From positions 62,001-126,000 of the forward strand of contig JAQWNM010000007.1 of the NCBI GenBank assembly GCA_029268615.1: a stretch of DNA of 64,000 nucleotides, given 5' to 3'. The translations under genes and the position numbers were made by a program. Numbering within the stretch: the stretch's first letter is position 1; every line of letters starts with the position of its first letter. The notes beneath the pieces are model-generated. The model was given only the letters and a program-made list of their open reading frames with translations, ran no database searches and had not been told where the DNA came from. Origin of the DNA: SAR86 cluster bacterium. GTDB taxonomy: Bacteria; Pseudomonadota; Gammaproteobacteria; Magnimaribacterales; Magnimaribacteraceae. Positions 18,017-26,404 of this stretch are shown piece by piece.

Positions 18017-19399
18017 TTACAAAATATCTAGTTCTTTTATTTTTCTAGAAAGTGTATTTCTTCCCCAGCCAAGAAGTTTTGCTGCTTCATTTTTTCTACC
18101 TTTTGTTCTATTTAGCGCAGCTTTGATCATTGTTTTCTCGAACATAGGGAGCGCATCCCTCAAAATATCTTGATTACCGCTGAGTAATAGAGAATCAGCC
18201 CAGGAATTAAGAGAATCAGTCCATTTTTCCTCTTGAATAGAAGTTTCTTCTAACAATTCTTTAGGCAGATCTTCCAATCTAATTTCTCTACTTGGAGACA
18301 TCACAGTTAGCCATTTGCAGGTATTTTCTAGTTGCCTGACATTTCCTGGCCATAATAAACCTTTGAAGTGCTCTTCAGTTTCTTTAGATAAATACTTTGC
18401 TTCTGTATCCATTTCAATGGAAGATGCCTTAAGAAAATGTTTACTCAAAGATGGGATATCTTCTTGTCTTTGATTTAATTTAGGTAAATCTATTTTTATT
18501 ACATTTAATCTATGAAATAAGTCTTCTCTAAAAGTACCTTCAGATACTTGTTTAGTTAGATTTTGGTGAGTAGCTGCAATAACCCTCACATTTATAGATA
18601 TAGGTTTATGACCTCCAACTCTATAAAATTCTCCATTTGAAAGGACTCTAAGAAGCCTTGTTTGAGTTTCAAGAGGCATGTCACCAATCTCATCTAAGAA
18701 AAGTGTTCCATTATTTGCCTGCTCAAATCTCCCCAATCTTTTTTCGTCTGCTCCAGTAAAGGCACCTTTTTCATGACCGAACAGTTCATCCTCTAAAAGA
18801 TCTTTAGGTATATCTGCCATATTGAGACCTATAAAAGGTTCTTTCTTTCTTGGGCTATGTTGAAATAAAGCTCTAGCTACTAATTCCTTGCCGGTGCCTG
18901 TTTCTCCAGTGAGAAGAACAGTAGAATGTGAATTACTTAGTTTTCCTATTGCTCTAAAAACATCCTGCATTGCAGGAGCTTCTCCAATAATCTCAGAACC
19001 AATCTCAATACTACTTTCAATATGACTTTCTTGTACTATTGCTCTTTGAACTGTTTCAATGGCATGTTCAATATCAAATGGTTTAGGTAAATAGTCCCAA
19101 GCACCCTTTTCAAAAGATGAAGTTGCGCTTTCAAGATCAGAATGAGCAGTCATTATGATTATAGGAATTTTTGAGTATTCTGATTGCATTATTTCAAGTA
19201 ATTCCAAACCGCTTTTTCCTGGCATTTTTATATCACTTAATATGGCAGAAGGAGTTTCTTTTTTTAGCAGCTTTAGTGCCGCATCTGCATTTGAAAAAGT
19301 TATTACTTCTAGTTTACTCTGAGTTAAACCTTTTTCTAGAACCCACCTTATAGACTCATCATCATCTATAACCCAGACTTTATTTAAAGTATTTTGCAT
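18017..19399 (-). CDS. ntrC: Nitrogen regulation response regulator NtrC
   Basis: Sigma-54 enhancer-binding activator. 460 residues. Receiver domain with D11-D14 acidic patch and phosphorylation site D56 (SDIKMPG). AAA+ domain has Walker A GETGTGKE (165-172), the sigma-54-contacting GAFTGA (212-217) and LFLDEIGDMP. A Fis-type helix-turn-helix ends the protein (AAKLLGWGRNTLSRKIKEL). It overlaps the 3' end of ntrB by 20 bases. rpoN is not in the window. Confidence 0.95.
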   Translation of the reverse strand: MQNTLNKVWVIDDDESIRWVLEKGLTQSKLEVITFSNADAALKLLKKETPSAILSDIKMPGKSGLELLEIMQSEYSKIPIIIMTAHSDLESATSSFEKGAWDYLPKPFDIEHAIETVQRAIVQESHIESSIEIGSEIIGEAPAMQDVFRAIGKLSNSHSTVLLTGETGTGKELVARALFQHSPRKKEPFIGLNMADIPKDLLEDELFGHEKGAFTGADEKRLGRFEQANNGTLFLDEIGDMPLETQTRLLRVLSNGEFYRVGGHKPISINVRVIAATHQNLTKQVSEGTFREDLFHRLNVIKIDLPKLNQRQEDIPSLSKHFLKASSIEMDTEAKYLSKETEEHFKGLLWPGNVRQLENTCKWLTVMSPSREIRLEDLPKELLEETSIQEEKWTDSLNSWADSLLLSGNQDILRDALPMFEKTMIKAALNRTKGRKNEAAKLLGWGRNTLSRKIKELDIL

Positions 19400-20489
19400 A
19401 AATTAATTCTTTTTGGTTATTTTCATCTATATCATTTTTTTCTATTGGAAGCATAAGAGTAAATGTAGTTTTATGCTGGCTGCTATTAAAGGTAACAGTA
19501 CCATTATGCTGAGATAGTATGCCTTGCGTTATTGCTAAACCCAAGCCATTTCCACCTTCTTTACCAGATATCATTGGAAAAAATATTGAGTCATGAATTT
19601 CTTGAGGTATGCCTTGCCCGTTGTCTTCAATTATGATCTTGCATATAGTGCCAAAACGTTTTTTTCCTATATATTCTTGGTGACCTACTCTAGTTGTAAC
19701 CTTAATATAAGATTCACTCGCTTTTTTAAATAAAGCATCTCGAGCATTTTTGAGAATGTTTAAAAGAGCTTGCTCCATTAGAGAAAGATCAAAAGAAATT
19801 TCTGGAATACTAGGATCGAAGTCTTTTATTATTTTTATTTCCTTGAGCGTCTCAACTTCTATCAAAGCCAACATTTTTTCAATAGGGAAATGAATATTTT
19901 GTAATTCAAAGATGGGTTTAGTATTCGGGCCTAAGATATTATCAACAAGTCTAGAGAGTCTTTCTGTTTGTTGTATAACAATCTTTGTATATTCTTTGAG
20001 TTCATCTTTATCCAGTTGTTTTTCTAGCAACTGAGCTGCGCCCTTAATTCCACTTAAAGGATTTTTTATTTCATGTGCCATTCCTCTAGCAAATTGACTT
20101 GTAACTTTTTGGTTATTAATTAAAGTGACATTTTGCTTAATTTTAGAAGCAAATTCTTTCTTATTAATCTCGAATATTAATTTTTCTGAATTTTTTCCTA
20201 AATTTATATAGCAAGCTTGATAATCGCATACAACTGTTTTTCCTTCTCTTAAGTACAGAACAGCATCATGCTTAGTAAGCTGTATCTTTTTTTTAAAAAC
20301 TTGTTTCAATCCATTTAAATTATCTAGCTCTTCATAGAAGAGATCAGATATATTTTTACCTAAGCAAGAGGTTTTGCTTACTGAGAAAATATCTTCGGCA
20401 GATGCATTCATATACTCTACTCTCAGATCTTTAGAAAAAACTATTAATGCAGTTTGTAATCCGGTCAGTAATTTGTCTAAATGATCCAT
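19380..20489 (-). CDS. ntrB: Nitrogen regulation sensor histidine kinase NtrB
   Basis: Soluble sensor kinase/phosphatase partner of NtrC. 369 residues with an N-terminal PAS domain (about 5-60, LIVFSKDLRVEYMNASAE). The dimerisation/phosphoacceptor motif MAHEIKNPLSGIKG carries H139. The ATPase N box LLNILKNARDAL and G boxes DNGQGIP and GNGLGLA follow. No transmembrane segments. AAGGA (20492-20496 region) serves as the ribosome-binding site just after the glnA-ntrB hairpin. Confidence 0.94.
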   Translation of the reverse strand: MDHLDKLLTGLQTALIVFSKDLRVEYMNASAEDIFSVSKTSCLGKNISDLFYEELDNLNGLKQVFKKKIQLTKHDAVLYLREGKTVVCDYQACYINLGKNSEKLIFEINKKEFASKIKQNVTLINNQKVTSQFARGMAHEIKNPLSGIKGAAQLLEKQLDKDELKEYTKIVIQQTERLSRLVDNILGPNTKPIFELQNIHFPIEKMLALIEVETLKEIKIIKDFDPSIPEISFDLSLMEQALLNILKNARDALFKKASESYIKVTTRVGHQEYIGKKRFGTICKIIIEDNGQGIPQEIHDSIFFPMISGKEGGNGLGLAITQGILSQHNGTVTFNSSQHKTTFTLMLPIEKNDIDENNQKELIYAKYFK

Positions 20490-20497
20490 GGTTCCTT

Positions 20498-20537
20498 ATA
20501 AGCTCCAGAAAAGGATTAACTCTGTTCTGGAGCTTAT
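20498..20537 (-). terminator. Perfect 13-bp hairpin between glnA and ntrB (attenuator or mRNA 3' stabiliser)
   Basis: Arms 20498-20510 (ATAAGCTCCAGAA) and 20525-20537 (TTCTGGAGCTTAT) are perfectly complementary around a 14-base loop. On the transcribed minus strand the hairpin begins about four bases after the glnA stop, and no U-run follows; the ntrB Shine-Dalgarno does. It probably acts as a partial terminator or processing/stability element that makes glnA message exceed ntrBC, as the glnA-glnL terminator does in enterics (known precedent; function here inferred). Confidence 0.7.
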
Positions 20538-20541
20538 TATT

Positions 20542-21525
20542 TTAATTTATAAGGGTTCCAACAATATGGGTTATTATTTTATATGGATCTGCATTTGAAG
20601 CTGGTCTTCTATCTTCCAAATAACCGTTCCAGTTATGCTCCACAGTATAAATAGGAATTCTTATACTGGCTCCTCTATCACTAATACCATAAGAGAATTG
20701 ATCAATATTTTGAGTTTCATGAAGTCCTGTTAGCCTTTTATCATTATCAGATCCATACGAAGCTATACCTTCTGAATGAACTTCTCCTAATTTTTCACAA
20801 AATACTGAAAAAAGCTCTTCAGAGCCTCTTGTTCTCATCTCGCCATTTGAAAAATTTGTATGCATTCCTGATCCATTCCAATCACCTTCTTTTGGCTTAG
20901 GATGAAGATTAACAGAAACCCCAAATTCTTCAGCAACTTTAAAGAGTAAGTACCTACTAACCCATAAATCATCACCTGCTTTTATCCCTTTACCTAAAAC
21001 TTGATATTCCCATTGACCTAATGCAACTTCTGCATTAGTGCCCGTTAATTCAATCCCTGCATCTAGACATGCATCCATATGAGCTTCTGAAATTTCTCTG
21101 CCTTGAACATTATTAGCTCCTACTCCGCAGTAGTAGTCTCCTTGAGGAGCTGGTGTTCCATCTTCCCATCCTAGTGGATTACCTTCTTTGTCGGTTAAGA
21201 AAAATTCTTGTTCAAAACCAAACCACCAATCATCTGTAACTACTTTATCTGCAGCAGCTCTTGTATTGGAAGGATGCACTTCATGTTCTCCAGTCTCAAC
21301 CTGGCACATTATTAAAGACCCATCACTTAGGGGGTTTTCATATTGTTGTACAGGAATTAGTAAGCAGTCAGAACTCCCACCTTCAGCTTGTTGAGTCGAA
21401 GAGCCATCAAAAGACCAGTCAGGCGCCTTTCTATCAGTTGAAACTTTTACCTTACTTCTTAGTGATGGTTCAGGTTTAAAGCCATCTAACCAAATATATT
21501 CGTATTTGTTCATATCTTTTGACAT
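20542..21525 (-). CDS. glnII: Glutamine synthetase type II (eukaryotic-type GSII)
   Basis: ATP-dependent ammonia assimilation into glutamine. Only 327 residues, against about 470 for GSI. The eukaryotic-like motifs are WSFDGSSTQQAEG (38-50), GFEQEFFL (103-110, with metal ligands E105 and E107), GTNAEVALGQWEYQ and RPASNADPY. There is no GSI-type adenylylation loop. The start at 21525 is supported by GGAG seven bases upstream. It leads glnII-ntrB-ntrC, the position GSI glnA takes in enterics. The pairing is unusual and may reflect gene replacement. Confidence 0.93.
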   Translation of the reverse strand: MSKDMNKYEYIWLDGFKPEPSLRSKVKVSTDRKAPDWSFDGSSTQQAEGGSSDCLLIPVQQYENPLSDGSLIMCQVETGEHEVHPSNTRAAADKVVTDDWWFGFEQEFFLTDKEGNPLGWEDGTPAPQGDYYCGVGANNVQGREISEAHMDACLDAGIELTGTNAEVALGQWEYQVLGKGIKAGDDLWVSRYLLFKVAEEFGVSVNLHPKPKEGDWNGSGMHTNFSNGEMRTRGSEELFSVFCEKLGEVHSEGIASYGSDNDKRLTGLHETQNIDQFSYGISDRGASIRIPIYTVEHNWNGYLEDRRPASNADPYKIITHIVGTLIN

Positions 21526-21572
21526 AGTTTTCTCCGTTTATGAATTAATAAAATGTTATATAGATTGACTAT

Positions 21573-21601
21573 AACATAGCATATGATCATCAAAGGTGCA
21601 A
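21573..21601 (-). promoter_or_regulatory. Sigma-70-type promoter upstream of glnII-ntrBC
   Basis: On the minus strand TTGCAC (21601-21596) and TATGTT (21578-21573) are separated by exactly 17 bases. The -35 overlaps one arm of an inverted repeat, AGGTGCA at 21594-21600 and TGCACTT at 21627-21633, that resembles NtrC half-sites (TGCACC-like). I found no acceptable GG-N10-GC sigma-54 core here. NtrC control is therefore possible but not shown. Confidence 0.45.
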
Positions 21602-21664
21602 TTTTTTGAATAAAATTCTTTTAAAATGCACTTAAATAGAACAAATGCTCTATAATAGATAAAC

Positions 21665-22123
21665 TTAATAAGTTATTTTTAAATCTTGGCTTGATAAACC
21701 TTCTTTTTTTGAGAAACTTAACCATTCTGCTAAATATAGATTCCATTGAAACTTTTCATCTTTACTTAACATTTTGAGGTTCGGATATTTATTTAGGAGC
21801 CAGAACTGCTTCTTTCCATTAAATTTTATAACTTCTGCCATTTTTGCATCGTGATATATGGCAACTTCTATCTTACTGTCCCGCAAACCAAAGGTGCTGA
21901 AATGCCCATGCTTTATTTGCAATAAATCAGTGTGTTGCGAGAGAGATTTAATTACCATTGAAACTTCACTTTTAAAAGTGCCTTCTGGAAGAAAAAAAGA
22001 AAGATCTTTTTTAATTCTATTTTCAGAAAAGAGTTCTTTATATTTTATGTAATTAGTTTCAAAAAGAGAGATTAATAATCTAGTCTTAGATATATTTTTT
22101 TTTGATTTAAAACTTGTATACAA
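21665..22123 (-). CDS. yqiB: DUF1249 family protein (YqiB-like)
   Basis: Conserved gammaproteobacterial protein of unknown role. The C-terminal half carries the family signature: AIYHDAKMAEV, then NKYPNLKMLSKDEKFQWN and LAEWLSF, which parallel E. coli YqiB. 152 residues, similar to the 140 of E. coli. The start is a TTG at 22123 supported by GAGG five bases upstream; no in-frame ATG exists there. It follows the alkA-like gene by 15 bases in the same direction. Confidence 0.8.
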   Translation of the reverse strand: MYTSFKSKKNISKTRLLISLFETNYIKYKELFSENRIKKDLSFFLPEGTFKSEVSMVIKSLSQHTDLLQIKHGHFSTFGLRDSKIEVAIYHDAKMAEVIKFNGKKQFWLLNKYPNLKMLSKDEKFQWNLYLAEWLSFSKKEGLSSQDLKITY

Positions 22124-22138
22124 GATAACCTCATTCTT

Positions 22139-22756
22139 TTATATATCATAAGTAGACCATAATATTATTGCTGCTACACCTCTAAAAGGTTTCCAAGCTT
22201 CAGCTATCTCAGAAGTTGTCAATACATTTGGTCTTTTTTCTAAATTTTTAATTCTTTGAATGGCTACTTGTAAACCTAGATCAGAGCTAGGCCAGGCATC
22301 AACTCTTTTTAAGCAAGCTAAAAGATAACAATTAGCAGTCCAGTCCCCAATGCCTTTAAATTGGGTTAGATAATTTATAACTTCGTCGTTATTCATAGAT
22401 TTTATTTTATTTAGATTCATGCTTCCATCCATGCATGCTCTAGCTATAACTTTACAGTAAGATATTTTTTGTCTACTCAGCCCTATCTCAGATAGTTCTA
22501 GATCAGTAATTTTCTGTACATTTTCAGGATTAATATTTTTAAGTAGTTTTTTCAATCTTTTGTAGATAGCTTTGGCAGAAGCAACTGATAATTGCTGTTC
22601 TATTATCAGATTTATGAGTCCTGCAAATCCAGGAGTCCTGTTAAAAGAAGCAATCTCTCCTTTTGAAAAATCTAAAATTTTCTTTAAATCAGGATCTTTA
22701 TTTTTTAAATAAAAAATCCCTTCCTGGAAATGCTCTTTATCTAATATTGAATCCAT
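22139..22756 (-). CDS. DNA-3-methyladenine glycosylase II (AlkA-like, HhH-GPD)
   Basis: Base-excision glycosylase for alkylated purines. 205 residues, comprising the HhH-GPD core without the AlkA N-terminal domain. LIIEQQLSVASAKAIYKRL is the family hallmark. The helix-hairpin-helix is FKGIGDWTANCYLL (GIGDWTA at 135-141), and the catalytic Asp is D159 in WPSSDLGLQ. It has no iron-sulfur cysteines, unlike MutY/Nth. Overlaps the DUF482 gene by about 20 bases. Confidence 0.9.
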   Translation of the reverse strand: MDSILDKEHFQEGIFYLKNKDPDLKKILDFSKGEIASFNRTPGFAGLINLIIEQQLSVASAKAIYKRLKKLLKNINPENVQKITDLELSEIGLSRQKISYCKVIARACMDGSMNLNKIKSMNNDEVINYLTQFKGIGDWTANCYLLACLKRVDAWPSSDLGLQVAIQRIKNLEKRPNVLTTSEIAEAWKPFRGVAAIILWSTYDI

Positions 22757-23912
22757 CTTTATAAATCTCTTTAATTAAATCTTCTTTAAAGGGAAGTTGT
22801 TTTATACAAGCTTGATTATAAGATGTTATATGTTGTTTTTCTTCCAAAAGAAAATTATAGATAGGTTCTTTAAATCTCTCATCTTTTATCCAATGAAATG
22901 AATAAGTTTCTATAGGACAGAAACCTCTTTTAATCTTATGCTCCCCTTGAACTCCAGGATCAAATTTTGAAATATTATTTTCAATGCAAAAATCTATACC
23001 CTGATAATAACAAGTTTCAAAATGTAAGGCATCATAATCCTCTATGGATCCCCAATATCTTCCAAAGAGAGTTTTTGTATCAAAAAAATTTAATGCCCCC
23101 GCTATGTATTCATTAGATTCATTCTTACACATAACCAGTAATAGAGAATTGGGCATTAATTCTCCGATTATCTTAAAAAATTCTAAGTTCAGGTATCCAC
23201 CACTTCCCCTTATTCCATTGGTTCTTTTATAAAATAGATAAAAAATATCCCACATTTCTTCTGTAATATCAGGGCCTAGAAATCTGACCATGGTTAGGCC
23301 TTGTTTTTTAATTTTATCCCTCTCTTTTTTAACGTTTTTTCTTTGTCTTGACGTAAAGTCGTCTAAGAAATTTTCAAACTTTTTATAACCTTTATTGAAC
23401 CAGTGAAAAGAATTATTAGTTCTAAGGCTTAACTCAGAATTTTTAAATGCTGTTTTTTCTTTCGGGTCGGGATAAAGAATATGAAAGCTTGATATTTCTA
23501 ATTGTACTGAAAGTTGTTTAATTTCCGACATAATTAATCTAATTGTTTCAGACTTATTTAGATTTTTTTTTAAACATAATCTTGGACCAGATGCAGGTGT
23601 AAATGGGATGGAGCTAACTAATTTTGGATAATATTGCATACCATTCCTATAAAATGCATCTGCCCATGACCAGTCAAATATGAATTCACCAGAAGAATTA
23701 GTTTTAAGAAATAAAGGCATCAGTCCTACTAACTCTTTATTTTCATATAGAAGTAAATAAAAAGGCATCCATCCGGTATTAGGTCCTATACATTTAGATC
23801 TTTCTAAAGCTGTGAAAAATGAATGTTTTAAAAATGGGTAATCTGTTTCTATTAAATTATCCCATTCACTTTCAGATATGGAATCAATGGACTCTATAAA
23901 ATTAATTTCCAC
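22737..23912 (-). CDS. DUF482 / PF04339 GNAT-fold protein (peptidoglycan-related, FemAB-like)
   Basis: 391-residue protein of the family annotated as peptidoglycan biosynthesis/recognition, with a double-GNAT, FemAB-like fold. Markers: FDWSWADAFYRNGMQYYPKL, FTPASGPRL, FTSRQRKNVKKERDKIKKQGL and FDPGVQGEHKIKRGF. The start is a GTG at 23912 that directly follows the ubiA stop codon. Biochemistry of the family is not settled; aminoacyl or acyl transfer is plausible. Confidence 0.8.
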   Translation of the reverse strand: MEINFIESIDSISESEWDNLIETDYPFLKHSFFTALERSKCIGPNTGWMPFYLLLYENKELVGLMPLFLKTNSSGEFIFDWSWADAFYRNGMQYYPKLVSSIPFTPASGPRLCLKKNLNKSETIRLIMSEIKQLSVQLEISSFHILYPDPKEKTAFKNSELSLRTNNSFHWFNKGYKKFENFLDDFTSRQRKNVKKERDKIKKQGLTMVRFLGPDITEEMWDIFYLFYKRTNGIRGSGGYLNLEFFKIIGELMPNSLLLVMCKNESNEYIAGALNFFDTKTLFGRYWGSIEDYDALHFETCYYQGIDFCIENNISKFDPGVQGEHKIKRGFCPIETYSFHWIKDERFKEPIYNFLLEEKQHITSYNQACIKQLPFKEDLIKEIYKDGFNIR

Positions 23913-24773
23913 TTAGATAGTTCCTAAAAAAGAACCAATAAAAATTGATAGACCTATCCAATTGTTATTAGTAAATGCTGCAAAGCATTTATCTTTCTCC
24001 CTTTCTTTAATTAATTCTTTTTGGTAAAAACTTAGGAGAACTGCTAAAAATAGTGCTATATAAAAAACTATGCTTACCTTGGCAAGGATTCCAGATATTG
24101 CCCAAAAAAATGTTGAAGATAGATGACAAATTAAAATAATATTTAGCTCTTTATCACCAAAACTAATGGCTGAAGAATTAATTCCTATTTTTAAATCATC
24201 TTCTTTATCTACCAATGCGTAAATAGTGTCATAGGCTATTATCCAAAGAAAGCAGGCCAAAAACATAATCCATGCATTAATAGTTATTTGATTAAGTTCA
24301 GCAGCGGAAACCATAATTATTCCCCAGGAAAAGGCTAGACCTAAGAAAAATTGAGGAATTGAAAAAAACCTTTTGGTTAAGGGATATAAAATTGCTAAGC
24401 CTAACCCTATAAGCGCCATATATAAAGAGAGTTTATTTAAAAAGAACAAAAGAAATCCAGATAAGCATATTAATATTACGAAAGCAAATAATGCTTCTTT
24501 TACTGTTATTTCTTTAGTGACCAAAGGTCTTGTCTTAGTTCTCAAAACTTCCTTGTCAAATTCTCTATCAAATATATCATTAATGATACATCCAGCAGAT
24601 CTCATTAAGAAAGTTCCTAAAATAAAAATTAAGATTAAATTTAAAGAAGGGTTTCCATACGTAAGGAGACAGAATGATGAAAGTGTTGGCCATAGAAGTA
24701 AAAGAGTACCTATAGGTTTATCTATTCTTGCTAACAAGCTTAAAGCTTTAATTTTTTTTAGAAGATTTTCCAT
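23913..24773 (-). CDS. ubiA: 4-hydroxybenzoate polyprenyltransferase
   Basis: Integral membrane enzyme attaching the polyprenyl tail to 4-hydroxybenzoate in ubiquinone synthesis. 286 residues with about eight to nine helices. The two Asp-rich motifs are NDIFDREFDKE (65-75, D66, D69 and D73) and YDTIYALVDKEDD (181-193). RTKTRPLVTKEI is diagnostic of UbiA proper. ubiC is not adjacent. Divergent from the rubredoxin gene; in pseudomonads ubiA also lies near rubredoxin genes. Confidence 0.95.
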   Translation of the reverse strand: MENLLKKIKALSLLARIDKPIGTLLLLWPTLSSFCLLTYGNPSLNLILIFILGTFLMRSAGCIINDIFDREFDKEVLRTKTRPLVTKEITVKEALFAFVILICLSGFLLFFLNKLSLYMALIGLGLAILYPLTKRFFSIPQFFLGLAFSWGIIMVSAAELNQITINAWIMFLACFLWIIAYDTIYALVDKEDDLKIGINSSAISFGDKELNIILICHLSSTFFWAISGILAKVSIVFYIALFLAVLLSFYQKELIKEREKDKCFAAFTNNNWIGLSIFIGSFLGTI

Positions 24774-24800
24774 GCTGTATATTAGCCTTTATTTTAAAAA

Positions 24801-24829
24801 TTGGTTGTTAAAGTCTAGGTACTTATAAA
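24801..24829 (+). promoter_or_regulatory. Candidate sigma-70 promoter for rubredoxin
   Basis: TTGGTT (24801-24806) and TATAAA (24824-24829) are spaced by 17 bases in the ubiA-rubredoxin divergent region. The rubredoxin gene has AAGGAG at 24867-24872. The -35 is weak and the region AT-rich, so chance is not excluded. Confidence 0.35.
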
Positions 24830-24878
24830 AGTTAATGTAGAATATTTAAACTTTTATTCAGAATTTAAGGAGAAATAA

Positions 24879-25046
24879 ATGAAAAAATGGGAGTGCATAG
24901 TCTGCGGACTAATATATGATGAGGCCGAAGGTTGGCCTGATGATGGGATAGCTCCTGGCACAGCTTGGGATGATGTTCCTGAAGATTGGCTATGTCCTGA
25001 TTGTGGCGTAGGGAAAGAAGATTTTGAAATGATTGAAATAGATTAA
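24879..25046 (+). CDS. rubA: Rubredoxin
   Basis: Small iron electron carrier with one Fe in four cysteines. Translation of 24879-25046 gives 55 residues beginning [18 protein letters not shown]. The ligands are C6-xx-C9-G and C39-P-x-C42-G ([13 protein letters not shown]). [19 protein letters not shown] is the canonical middle segment. The AAGGAG at 24867-24872, six bases upstream, is one of the best ribosome sites in the window. A likely donor is the AlkT/rubredoxin-reductase-like flavoprotein at 6092-7303 (inference). Acceptors such as an alkane hydroxylase are not seen here. Confidence 0.95.
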   Translation: MKKWECIVCGLIYDEAEGWPDDGIAPGTAWDDVPEDWLCPDCGVGKEDFEMIEID

Positions 25047-25058
25047 CTTTCTGATTTT

Positions 25059-26324
25059 ATGTCCTTAACTTCTAAGATAGTTTTCTCGATGTTTTTGGGA
25101 ATCTTTATTGGATCGTTAATAAAGTTCTCTAACGACATGGGGATGCTTAATTCTATATTTTATTTTATTTTCTATGACATTCTAGCCAATGGAATTTTTG
25201 ATGTAATAGGTAAAGTATTTATAGCTTCTTTGAGGCTAGCTGTTGTGCCACTAGTTTTTATTTCATTGGTTTGTGGAGTTGCTTCAATTTCGTCAAATTC
25301 ACAATTAAGGAGTATCTCCTTTAAAACATTTTCTTTATATTTATTTACAACAGCTATAGCTATAAGTTTAGCTTTGATCTTTGCTTTATTAATTGGTCCA
25401 GGCTTAAATCTAGACATGTCTCTGCCGCAATCTTTTACCCCTAAAGAGTCTCCCGGTTTAAAAGAAGTCATAATTAATATTTTTCCAATCAACCCTGTAG
25501 CTGCTATGGCAGAAGGTAATATGCTCCAGATAATAGTTTTTGCTATTTTGTTTGGTCTAGCTCTAAAAGCAACTGGAGATTCAGCAAAGAATCTTAAGAT
25601 GAGCTTCGAGAGATTAAATGAGGTTGTTTTGAAACTAGTAACTATGTTAATAAATCTAGCTCCTTACGGTGTATTTTCTTTACTTCTAACTATTTTTGCC
25701 GTTGAAGGTTTAGGTATAGTTGGGAATTTAGCAAAGTATTTTCTCTTAGTATTGATTGTTTTGGTTTTTCATGGTCTTGTAACCTATGGAATTATTTTTA
25801 CTACTTTTACTAAGTTGAGTTTTTTAACATTCTTAACAAAAGTAAGATCTTTGGCAGTTTTTGCTTTTAGTACTTCTTCAAGTAGTGCAACTATGCCAGT
25901 CACTATTGATACAGTACAAAATAAATTAGGTGTTAATTCCTCAATCTCATCTCTTACAGTTCCTTTAGGGGCAACTATTAATATGGATGGAACAGCTATA
26001 ATGCAAGGAGTTGCTACAGTTTTCATAGCTCAAGCCTACAATGTAGATATAACATTAACGGGCTACCTTATGGTTATTATTACAGCCACACTTGCATCTA
26101 TAGGAACAGCTGGCGTTCCAGGAGTTGGATTAATTATGTTAGCGATGGTTTTGCAACAAGTAGGCTTGCCGGTTGAAGGTATAGCTCTAATAATAGGAGT
26201 AGATAGGTTATTGGATATGACCAGAACAGCTGTTAATGTTTGTGGTGATGCCATGATATCCACGGTGGTCGCAAAGTCTGAAGATGAGTTCAGTGAATCT
26301 ATATTCGAGAATAATTCTAAATAA
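25059..26324 (+). CDS. Dicarboxylate/amino acid:cation symporter (DAACS, GltP/DctA family)
   Basis: Secondary transporter for glutamate, aspartate or C4-dicarboxylates driven by H+ or Na+. 421 residues with about eight helices and two re-entrant loops. The family signatures are the serine-rich FAFSTSSSSATMPVT hairpin and NMDGTAIMQGVATVFIAQ in TM7. DRLLDMTRTAVNVCGD in TM8 carries substrate-binding Asp, Arg and Asn. Starts 13 bases after the rubredoxin stop. Confidence 0.92.
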   Translation: MSLTSKIVFSMFLGIFIGSLIKFSNDMGMLNSIFYFIFYDILANGIFDVIGKVFIASLRLAVVPLVFISLVCGVASISSNSQLRSISFKTFSLYLFTTAIAISLALIFALLIGPGLNLDMSLPQSFTPKESPGLKEVIINIFPINPVAAMAEGNMLQIIVFAILFGLALKATGDSAKNLKMSFERLNEVVLKLVTMLINLAPYGVFSLLLTIFAVEGLGIVGNLAKYFLLVLIVLVFHGLVTYGIIFTTFTKLSFLTFLTKVRSLAVFAFSTSSSSATMPVTIDTVQNKLGVNSSISSLTVPLGATINMDGTAIMQGVATVFIAQAYNVDITLTGYLMVIITATLASIGTAGVPGVGLIMLAMVLQQVGLPVEGIALIIGVDRLLDMTRTAVNVCGDAMISTVVAKSEDEFSESIFENNSK

Positions 26325-26404
26325 ATACATATTTAAATTTAAAGCCTATTCTTGTAGACTGCAAACCATAAATAAGTCTTCTTTTAAAAATGCATGGAGA
26401 AATA

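Noticed and set aside
21526-21664. Sigma-54 promoter before the GSII gene
   Set aside because: No GG-N10-GC core is present on the minus strand; TTGCAC there is better explained as a sigma-70 -35 with a 17-base spacer.
24373-24828. 151-codon plus-strand frame opposite ubiA
   Set aside because: It lies entirely antisense to ubiA apart from its tail in the spacer, has no ribosome site, and its product resembles no family.
26390-26404. Upstream ATG of hppA
   Set aside because: The GGAG at 26396-26399 lies downstream of it and is correctly placed for the ATG at 26405.
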